Below, in pieces: positions 18,823 to 26,176 of a DNA stretch of 64,000 nt; the first letter of the stretch is position 1; each line of letters opens with the position of its first letter. The notes beneath the pieces are model-generated. The model did no database searches. It worked only from the letters and a program-made list of their open reading frames with translations, and was not told the DNA's origin. This DNA comes from Chloroflexota bacterium (GTDB lineage: Bacteria > Chloroflexota > Anaerolineae > J036 > Brachytrichaceae), in contig JAJYKL010000010.1 in assembly GCA_021788625.1 (NCBI GenBank), positions 1 through 64,000 of the forward strand, in the 5' to 3' direction. The position numbers and the translations under genes were made by a program.

Positions 18823-20483
18823 GCGAGGTCTCCTGTGTTGAGCATCTCTCGGCCGTCAGCGGTCAGGGGGTGCGCGGGCTCCAGCATGTTGCCGCACAGG
18901 CCCAGGTCGAGCAGCGTCGTGCGCAGGGCGTTGTACCGGGCGTCGTTAAAACCAAGCACATTGAGCAGGCTGTAGAAACGCAGCCCTCGCGATTCGCGCC
19001 GGAAGCGGAAGGTGTTGTCGGGAAGCTTGTTCGTCGCCACGAGCTGGTGCTGCAGTATGACGTATTCCCCATATAACCACCGAGCAACCTCGCGGATGGT
19101 GACGGGGCCGCTTGCCAGCCTGCTTTCTAGAAGACGAACGAAGTTGTCAATACTGAGCCGGCCGTCCGATCCCATCTGGGCGATCCGCCATTCGGGCCTC
19201 TGATGACAGTCCGGGTGACGGAATCGCAGATAAATGAGTGCCAGCACGACCAGCATCCCCGCCACCATGAACGCCGGATTGGCCCTGTTACCGAGGGCCA
19301 GCCGGTACAAGCGGTGCTCGTGGACGCGAGAGGCCAACGTGCAGTCTGTGTCGAAACTCTCCTCGTTACCGTGGCACGCTTCCACCAGCCACGCGAGCAG
19401 CGACCGGAATGACGAGTCTGCGGTTAACCGCGGGCGCTTAACGCTTAGCGTGGTGGCCAAGCTGTCGAAGGTCAGGGTCTGATCGAGATGCTGCCAGACG
19501 GCATCGATGGGAACGGGGCTCACGTTACCCCCAGATGCGATGCCCCAGACACACAGGTAAGTCCACATAGCATTCAGTGCGAATGCGTAATACTCACGCG
19601 CCTGGTACAGGCGCCACATGCGAAACTCGTCACTGACCTCGGCCTTGGGCTGGTACGCCAAACCCCCTTCAGCGGCGCGAAAGTAGAGCAACTGGCGGAA
19701 CGTGTCTTCGTCAACCGCGTTACCCTCGGTTTGATCCGCAACGTCGAGCAACAGGCGGAGGGTTGCTCGACGTGATTTCGCTTCAGCCGGAGGCCCACAG
19801 TGTATGAATACGTCCAACAGGGGTGCCCGGTCGGCAGCAGTCGGCTTTTTGAGCTGGCATAGGCACGCACGGCTTATATAGTCTTCTATGACGTTGGCCG
19901 GAACATCCGGCGCATCGCAGGTAAAGTAATTACGGTAGTAGGCGGTATCTCGGATGGCGGAGCGAAACGCCTCCGCCACACGTTTGCCCAACTCGCTGGG
20001 GACGTCCAGCGGCAAAGGATACCCAGGGCCGCCGGGCAGAATGAGGCCCATCTCGGCCATGACTGATCGGTAGTACAGGCCATAGCCCCCGAGCGGGCTG
20101 TCGATGTAGTGCGTCGCCGTGCTGTAGCGCTCAGGTTTTTCGGCTGCTAGCGCCTGGGTGATACGTGCGCCCACGACATTCTGCATCAGGCCGTGTTCTG
20201 GGTGGTTACAGAGGTGCGCTCCGATGGAGAAAACGAATTCGCGCGGCCTGTAGAAGTTGACCCAATTCGCGTGAGTTCGGGGAACCTCACGCCGCCAGAA
20301 CTCGTCCAGCAGGAAAACGTAAAAGCTGTGGTAACGGGGATGGAAGGTGAGAACGTTGATGCCTGGGGACAAGTAGGGTAAAATCTGGTCCGATGACACG
20401 CTCCCCAATCCAAGATGGTCACGCCCAACTTTCCCAGGATACATTCGAGCTGTCCAACTTGGCAAGGGCGTTATTGTTGCCAT
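18810..20483 (-). CDS. Uncharacterised 557-residue partner of the PLD protein
   Basis: I do not recognise a named domain with confidence. The N-terminus (GRDHLGLGSVSSDQILPYLS, then HPRYHSFYVFLLDEFW) has the look of the DUF6361-like proteins often paired with helicases or PLD nucleases in defence islands, but that is a recollection rather than a search result. A hydrophobic stretch near residue 405 (FMVAGMLVVLALIYLRF) may be buried or membrane-associated. A winged-helix-like segment follows near the C-terminus. It starts 25 bp after the reverse transcriptase stop, with ggaag before the ATG. Its 3' end overlaps the start of the PLD gene. This spacing suggests one operon with the retron and a protein complex with the PLD protein. 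Confidence 0.7.
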   Translation of the reverse strand: MATITPLPSWTARMYPGKVGRDHLGLGSVSSDQILPYLSPGINVLTFHPRYHSFYVFLLDEFWRREVPRTHANWVNFYRPREFVFSIGAHLCNHPEHGLMQNVVGARITQALAAEKPERYSTATHYIDSPLGGYGLYYRSVMAEMGLILPGGPGYPLPLDVPSELGKRVAEAFRSAIRDTAYYRNYFTCDAPDVPANVIEDYISRACLCQLKKPTAADRAPLLDVFIHCGPPAEAKSRRATLRLLLDVADQTEGNAVDEDTFRQLLYFRAAEGGLAYQPKAEVSDEFRMWRLYQAREYYAFALNAMWTYLCVWGIASGGNVSPVPIDAVWQHLDQTLTFDSLATTLSVKRPRLTADSSFRSLLAWLVEACHGNEESFDTDCTLASRVHEHRLYRLALGNRANPAFMVAGMLVVLALIYLRFRHPDCHQRPEWRIAQMGSDGRLSIDNFVRLLESRLASGPVTIREVARWLYGEYVILQHQLVATNKLPDNTFRFRRESRGLRFYSLLNVLGFNDARYNALRTTLLDLGLCGNMLEPAHPLTADGREMLNTGDLAWTR

Positions 20484-20508
20484 CGTGGTACTTCCATGCT
20501 GTGGAACA

Positions 20509-21729
20509 CTACACTGTAGTCACTTCCCACACGACATAATCGAGTTGATTAAGCAGCTTTCTACCTAGTTGCGGATTTATACCGAACACATAATACGCGT
20601 GCCCATATAGATGCTCACGAAAGTGAGGGACGTCATTTCGATTCTGGCTAAGTGGGCCGTACTCAACACAATTATGAATGACAGCTCGAAGCTTCCTGTA
20701 GTATTCACGTGGGATGTTGGGCTTGTCATTTACTACAAGCCCGGTCACCAGTTTAGACTGTCCGGCATAAAAGTGTTTAGTTTTGCGATGAGCTAGATGA
20801 AACCCTTCTTCATTGAGTATGCGCTCTAGCGTATGAACGAGACCTTTGGGAATCCTCTGCCCGGAGAATGTAATGTCATCAGCATAACGTGTGTAACACA
20901 GGCGCATCACTCTAGCCAAACCAGTCAACCTAGTATCAAGCTTTCGACAAGCTATGTTGGACAACGCCGGACTGGTTGGCGCCCCCTGGGGTAAGACACC
21001 ATTATGGGAACTGAGTTTGGCTAATAGTATCGCTACTGGGTACAGATAGCCCAGATCCAAGTAAATGCCCACTATACGGGGAAAGGTAATGGTTGGGAAG
21101 AAATCCTCAAGATCTACTTTTAGGATCTCCCGTGCACTGACGTGGGGAGTTGCGTTATCTACAATTGAGACTGCACGGCGGTATGCCATTGCTGACGGTG
21201 ATAAGCGTACATCCGTCAGTATGTTATCTAGTATCCAACGTTGCACCTTGAGAAGTGGATAGCACGGCGCACTGATCTTCCTTACCCCTCCATTTCTTTT
21301 TGGCACTTCAAAGTCGGTGTAACATGGGTATTTCGTGGTCGCAAGGTAATGTAGATTGCGATGTGATAGACCAACCTCATTTGCCAAGTCTTCTGTTGCT
21401 ACTAGTGGTTTTGCCCCGTTATTGAGAAGATTGAAGCAATACCAGAGCATCAGGCTGACAAGGCTTACATGCCTATCCCCCAGATTCTGCACACTAGATA
21501 CAAGCTTGCGATACTGCTCCGCCGTTTTATTATCGCGAGTGCACAGGTTTTGGAGAGCTTCTTCCGGTGTGGGTTTTATTTGTTCTAAACTGATAAGCAG
21601 GCCTCTATTTAGGCAGAATCGTATATATGTGAGGCAAAGCTCTGTAATAAGCGGGTTGACGCCGGCATCGAAATTCAGGGTTTTAAATTCACCCAAAATG
21701 GTGCGCTTTTCAGCCTTGCTGTAAACCAT
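20509..21729 (-). CDS. Retron-type reverse transcriptase
   Basis: This 406-residue RT has the diagnostic retron signatures: NATPH (192-196, the NAxxH motif), VDLEDFF (205-211), LPQGAPTSP (246-254), the catalytic RYADD (281-285) and VTGLVVN (328-334, the VTG motif). Retron RTs make msDNA from a dedicated RNA lying just upstream, and such a structured region is present at 21741-21950. About 115 residues precede the first conserved RT block, which is a longer N-terminus than in classical short retron RTs. The region is visibly more AT-rich than the genes on either side, consistent with separate acquisition. The expected role is phage defence together with a linked effector. Confidence 0.92.
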   Translation of the reverse strand: MVYSKAEKRTILGEFKTLNFDAGVNPLITELCLTYIRFCLNRGLLISLEQIKPTPEEALQNLCTRDNKTAEQYRKLVSSVQNLGDRHVSLVSLMLWYCFNLLNNGAKPLVATEDLANEVGLSHRNLHYLATTKYPCYTDFEVPKRNGGVRKISAPCYPLLKVQRWILDNILTDVRLSPSAMAYRRAVSIVDNATPHVSAREILKVDLEDFFPTITFPRIVGIYLDLGYLYPVAILLAKLSSHNGVLPQGAPTSPALSNIACRKLDTRLTGLARVMRLCYTRYADDITFSGQRIPKGLVHTLERILNEEGFHLAHRKTKHFYAGQSKLVTGLVVNDKPNIPREYYRKLRAVIHNCVEYGPLSQNRNDVPHFREHLYGHAYYVFGINPQLGRKLLNQLDYVVWEVTTV

Positions 21730-21740
21730 ATGTCATGCAG

Positions 21741-21950
21741 ATTTAGCCCGGCTTCATCTATCTGGGCATCCGAGAGGTGTTGACTTCAACAGAGGTGCCT
21801 TATTGGCTCGAAGACGATAACAGCGATCTTTTCATTCGTACATCCTTCGAGCCAATCAAGTCAACACTCACTACTAGCAAGTCAGTCAGCGTAGCGTAAC
21901 ACCACGCCCTGTACCGTCGTACATGACTCGTTAGAATCAGCCGGGCTTAG
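21741..21950 (-). ncRNA. Predicted retron msr-msd RNA
   Basis: This region lies between the effector stop and the RT start. Terminal repeats pair over nine perfect bases: 21939-21947 (a1) with 21745-21753 (a2). a1 overlaps the last codons and the stop of the effector gene. The 3' half (msd) folds into a long hairpin: an outer 10-bp stem (21858-21867 with 21777-21786), an asymmetric bulge, an inner 12-bp perfect stem (21845-21856 with 21802-21813) and a 31-base loop. The 5' half has short hairpins (gtac-gacg-gtac, gcgt-ggtgtt-acgc). This matches the a1-msr-msd-a2 order of known retrons. The branching guanosine cannot be assigned by eye. Confidence 0.82.
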
Positions 21951-24012
21951 TCCGATTATATAGGTTTTTAAACGATGAGACCACAACCTTATGTAACATG
22001 CTTATGAACTCGTCATCTACACCAACGGACAGATCAAAAGTTCCCTTCGCAAGGTATTTATGATTTGGATAGGGTAACATCGGCCACCTCTTTCTGGTAG
22101 CGCTATCTCTCGGCATAACTTGTTCCCTCTTTGGGTCAACCCGGCCGCCACAATTCGGGCAATACCTGAGATGTCTATCGAAGTAAGCGTTGCAATCTTC
22201 GCAGTAGATTGTTTTGCCTTCGTATCGATAACTTAAACTTACAAGCTTTGAGGCTAAACCCCCATTAGTTTTACTACTCATGTCAAGTGCGAGTTTTGCC
22301 ATGGACCATTTATCGCCGCCAAGGGCGATTGTCTGAGATATCTCATCCAGTAGACCCGTTAAGAAGTGTATGTCACTCCGGCTCAATTCTCCTACAAACG
22401 GCTCGACACGCGAACTTATATGCACTTCCTCATACGCGCCTGTGCCGCCGGACTCTACTAGTTGATGACTGAGCATTTGCTCAAAGGTGTTCAGAGGAAG
22501 CTCGGTACCCTGGAGCAACGTCTGAATAGCACTACTACTTACATGTCCTAAAGCGCGGATAAGCTTTAATGTTATTTGCCCTTGGAAAGGAAGCTGCTGC
22601 CAGGTGAGTGTGGGTATGTGCGGCGCTTCTGGTACTCTACCAAGCTTAATCCCACGAAGAGTCAAGCGATAGGCGTCAACGATATCCTGAAAAGTCAACC
22701 CCACCTTCGACTGCAGTATGTCCACACTGGAGGTGTCATTAAAAACCTGGTTTAACATTATCTTCAGCTCAACGGGTTCATCTCTGAGATCATCTGGCAG
22801 TTTAACTACAGTGGGTGTTAAAGCAAAGCATCTGGATAGTGCTTCAGTAAAATCCCTTTCTTCATTTGGCTCGCATACTGCCCACAAGTGCGACTGAGGG
22901 TACGCAACACATAGTTGGCTTAGTAAAGATATACGGCTCGATGTGGGTTCGTTCGCATCAATGATAAGAAGTTCGGTATCTGTGGCACTGTATTCCCGCT
23001 CCAGTGCTTTGCGTGTGTAATCACGGAACTCTTCGACATCCGGTTCTAAGGGTAAACGGCTTATCACTATGGGGGCATATAGCTTGGTTATTGCCTGCCG
23101 TTTCCATACGAGATAGTTGGTAATGGATGTGCGCCCACTTCCCTTGACGCCGACGACTAATATAGGTTTTAAATACCACTCGGACTCGGTACAAAGGTGA
23201 TCTGCTTGCTCCACTCCCTGATTTATATACAAATGATCTTTGAAGTCATCTTCAGTATGTAGCGCGATGGTTGACAGCTTGGCCTGCCTTATTGTCTTTT
23301 CCCAGTAGATCAAGGTTTTACGCACATCCCATCGATTAGCAATGTCACCCAGTCTACGTGTGACTCTCAAAAGTCGCTTTTCTTCCCTCCTCTTTAATTC
23401 CGCCTCTGATCTCATGTTGTATACGTCGTCATAACGAAGATCTTCCTTTTTATCTTCACGCCGGATCCATGATTGGCTAATATCAACCTCGTTCCCTCTC
23501 ACCTGATTGCCGGAACTGTCAAACGGAATACTTGCACGAGCTACATATGGAGCATCGGACGCGACTATTTCCAGGATACCCACACGTCTACCACTAATCG
23601 CAGGACAAACCCAAGTCGAATATCTAACAACCGGAGGGCGCTTACTCATACCTGCAATGTAATGCCTTATTACACTGTAGAAAACCTCCTGGTTGTACTT
23701 GTCGATCGTTATTTGATCGCTCCCGACCACAGGGGCTTTAAATTTCTTGTCGTCTCTCTTATTCACTGGTATTGGGGAGATATAGCTATCAATGCCTTTG
23801 ACGAACCGAGTCTTGTCATGAACCCCCAAAATGAGATATCCTGTAGATTCGCCATCCCTGAAGGCTGCGTTTGCTATTGCGATGACATCCTTTACAAGTT
23901 CAGCTAAGTGATGCCGCTGATCTACTGCATACAATTCTTCCTTAAAATCGATAATATCGGCTTCAGTCGTCCTGGTAATCAACTCACCAACTCGCTCCGG
24001 CGTTAGTACCAT
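21937..24012 (-). CDS. AlbA/Schlafen-type ATPase with zinc ribbon, candidate retron effector
   Basis: This 691-residue protein opens with an AlbA_2/Schlafen-like putative nucleic-acid-binding domain (about 1-180: IIDFKEELYAV, AIANAAF, GYLILGVHDK). A P-loop ATPase follows, with Walker A GVKGSGRTS (288-296) and Walker B LLIIDANE (348-355). A C-terminal zinc ribbon has cysteines at about 604, 607, 618 and 621 (CEDC..CPNC). The order resembles signal-transducing STAND-like defence proteins, with nucleic-acid sensing at one end. It sits directly upstream of the retron RNA, its stop codon lies inside the a1 repeat, and its composition is as AT-rich as the RT gene, so it is the natural effector candidate. 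It starts 67 bp after brxL on the same strand. Confidence 0.8.
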   Translation of the reverse strand: MVLTPERVGELITRTTEADIIDFKEELYAVDQRHHLAELVKDVIAIANAAFRDGESTGYLILGVHDKTRFVKGIDSYISPIPVNKRDDKKFKAPVVGSDQITIDKYNQEVFYSVIRHYIAGMSKRPPVVRYSTWVCPAISGRRVGILEIVASDAPYVARASIPFDSSGNQVRGNEVDISQSWIRREDKKEDLRYDDVYNMRSEAELKRREEKRLLRVTRRLGDIANRWDVRKTLIYWEKTIRQAKLSTIALHTEDDFKDHLYINQGVEQADHLCTESEWYLKPILVVGVKGSGRTSITNYLVWKRQAITKLYAPIVISRLPLEPDVEEFRDYTRKALEREYSATDTELLIIDANEPTSSRISLLSQLCVAYPQSHLWAVCEPNEERDFTEALSRCFALTPTVVKLPDDLRDEPVELKIMLNQVFNDTSSVDILQSKVGLTFQDIVDAYRLTLRGIKLGRVPEAPHIPTLTWQQLPFQGQITLKLIRALGHVSSSAIQTLLQGTELPLNTFEQMLSHQLVESGGTGAYEEVHISSRVEPFVGELSRSDIHFLTGLLDEISQTIALGGDKWSMAKLALDMSSKTNGGLASKLVSLSYRYEGKTIYCEDCNAYFDRHLRYCPNCGGRVDPKREQVMPRDSATRKRWPMLPYPNHKYLAKGTFDLSVGVDDEFISMLHKVVVSSFKNLYNRTKPG

Positions 24013-24079
24013 AATTGCATGCCTCTTTGGATATATGTTAAGGTGTGCGTTGGCTGTTCAGACCAGGACAAACTCGCTC

Positions 24080-26119
24080 CTAATTCAGCCCCAGCGCCTT
24101 CATCGCCGCGGTCAGCGGGTCGCCGTAGAAGATCGGGTCCACGCGCTCAACGATGTCCGCCGAGACGTCCAGGAAGTGTCGCTTGTTCAGCGTGGGGATG
24201 AGCGCCCGGCGGGCGCCGTTGTCCATCGCCGCCTGCAGCGGCTCCGCCAGCGAGCGCACCGTCTTGATGTTCCCCTGGATGCTCAGGTCGCCGAGGAGGA
24301 CGAACGCCGGCAGGGCCGGCTGCCGCTTGATCGCCGAGTACATGGCCACGATGAAGGCGATGCCCGCCTCGCAAGACACGCGGTTGGTCAGCAGGTCGAT
24401 GGCCTCAACGTGGAAGTCCGTCGTGTCGAGCGTCTGGGCGATGCCCATCTCCACCTTGTGGCCCTGCAGGTAGGCGAACGCCCTCTGGACCGACTCCCGC
24501 ATGTCGCCCTCGATGCCTCCCTCGATCCTGAGCTTGCCGGTGCCAGCCGCCATGCCGACCTCGAGCCGGTACAGGCCGGTCTTACCCTGGTCGTCCACGG
24601 AGGCCGCGTAGACGGAACCCGGCGCCAGCGGGTCGGTGGAGATGAGGTTGCGCCCACCTTCCTCGGGCACGCCGACGAAGCGCTCTTCGCGTGTGTCCTT
24701 GTCGATGTACGAGAACGACGTCTGGTGGTACTCGAACGAGCCCATTTTCTTGAGCTGCTCCTTCACCCGCCGTCGGCCCTCCAACGCCAGCTCGACCAGT
24801 TCCGCCAGTTCATCACGCTCCACCTCGCCGTCGGGGTAGATCAGCTTCACCAGGCCGGACACCGTCTTGCGCACCGCCTTGGTGTCGCGCGCATTGAGGT
24901 GGCTGCCGGGCTGGAAGTGCCGGTCCAGCATCTCGGTGTAGTTGTGCCGGCGCAGTTCGTGTAGCGCCTCCGCCAGGTAGTCCACAATGAACCCGTAGCG
25001 GTCCGTGAAGTACTCGTTGCGCATCTTGGGGGCATCCCAGCCCGGGACGTAGTAGTGGATGCGGTCCAGGAAAGCCAGGTCTTCGCGGATGATGTCGGGC
25101 AGGGGCGTGAACAGGTGCGAGGAGCGCACCATCACCTCGACCGGCTGGTTGGTGTTGCCGAACATGGCGAGCGAGGCCATGCCGGACAGGGCGTCTCGGC
25201 CGCGCGCGAACGTGCCCGACTCGCAGTACGTCTTCAGGGTGGTCACGACCTCCCTCGGCATCTTTTGCAGGTCCGCCACCTCGTCGAAGGCGAGCGCGTC
25301 CCAGATGCCGACCAGCCCGATGCGGCCGGTGGCCATGTTGTAGAAGAGGTTGGCCACGGTGGTGGGGCCGGTGAGCAGCAGGGCGTAGGGGCTGAGTTCC
25401 TGAAAACCGTAGGACTTGCCGGTGCCGCGCGGCCCCAACTCGATCAGGTTGTAGTTGCGCTCACACAGCGGGATCAGCCGCACCAGGTACAGCAGCTTCA
25501 AGCGCCGGTCGAAGTGGGACGGCTCCAGCCCGATGCTGCGCACCAGCAGGTCGATCCACTCGTCGGCGGTGAAGCGCCGGCGTCCCTCACGGTACTCCTC
25601 CAGGTCGAAGGCGGCGACCTGGATGGGCTTGAGTTCCTCGATCCAGAACGGGCTGCGGCGGCCCGTGGCCTCCTCGTCGTAGCGGTGCACCAGGTTCACC
25701 TGCGCCCACAGGCCGCCCGTGAGCAGCCGCTCGTAGTCGCGGACGTAGTGCTCGGGCACGTGGACGTAGCGGTGGCCGAAGTGGTGCAGCTCGGCCCAGT
25801 ACTTGTCGTCCTCCGAGAGGTAGTTCACCTTCACCTTGTCGATGAAGGTGTGGGCGCCCTTCTCGCGCACCTGTGACTGTGCCTTGGTCGCCTCGTTCGG
25901 ACCGACGAAGTTCTCCGCCAGCGTGTCATTGACCACGCGCAGCCCCGCCTCGATCGTCATCGGGTCGTCGCTGGCGCAGTACTTCCCCAGCAGGTACTCC
26001 AGCACGAACACGGGCACGTTGGCGCCCACCTTCACCTTGCGTACCAGGTCCTTGCGCACCACCCGGCCGGCGAAGACGTCGTTGGCCTTGGCATCCAGAT
26101 CAACCGCAATGTCTGTCAT
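24080..26119 (-). CDS. brxL: BREX AAA+/Lon-like protein BrxL
   Basis: This 679-residue protein has the BrxL layout. An N-terminal domain (DVFAGRVVRKDLV, VPVFVLEYLLGKY) is followed by an AAA+ core with Walker A LGPRGTGKSY and an arginine-rich second half (FGNTNQPVEV, DRIHYYVPGW). A Lon-related C-terminal domain comes last (GDLSIQGNIKTVRSLAEPL). The start at 26119 (MTDIAVDLD) is chosen for the acaggt box upstream. BrxL is a DNA-binding AAA+ ring needed for restriction in type 1 BREX. The positions of the Lon catalytic dyad read CEAG instead of PSAG and LAEPL instead of LKEKL, so peptidase activity is unlikely. It is the last gene of the BREX block. Confidence 0.92.
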   Translation of the reverse strand: MTDIAVDLDAKANDVFAGRVVRKDLVRKVKVGANVPVFVLEYLLGKYCASDDPMTIEAGLRVVNDTLAENFVGPNEATKAQSQVREKGAHTFIDKVKVNYLSEDDKYWAELHHFGHRYVHVPEHYVRDYERLLTGGLWAQVNLVHRYDEEATGRRSPFWIEELKPIQVAAFDLEEYREGRRRFTADEWIDLLVRSIGLEPSHFDRRLKLLYLVRLIPLCERNYNLIELGPRGTGKSYGFQELSPYALLLTGPTTVANLFYNMATGRIGLVGIWDALAFDEVADLQKMPREVVTTLKTYCESGTFARGRDALSGMASLAMFGNTNQPVEVMVRSSHLFTPLPDIIREDLAFLDRIHYYVPGWDAPKMRNEYFTDRYGFIVDYLAEALHELRRHNYTEMLDRHFQPGSHLNARDTKAVRKTVSGLVKLIYPDGEVERDELAELVELALEGRRRVKEQLKKMGSFEYHQTSFSYIDKDTREERFVGVPEEGGRNLISTDPLAPGSVYAASVDDQGKTGLYRLEVGMAAGTGKLRIEGGIEGDMRESVQRAFAYLQGHKVEMGIAQTLDTTDFHVEAIDLLTNRVSCEAGIAFIVAMYSAIKRQPALPAFVLLGDLSIQGNIKTVRSLAEPLQAAMDNGARRALIPTLNKRHFLDVSADIVERVDPIFYGDPLTAAMKALGLN

Positions 26120-26176
26120 ATGCGAACACCTGTTTGGATTATGGCTTATAGCTGATGGCAAATGGCCCGGACCCCC

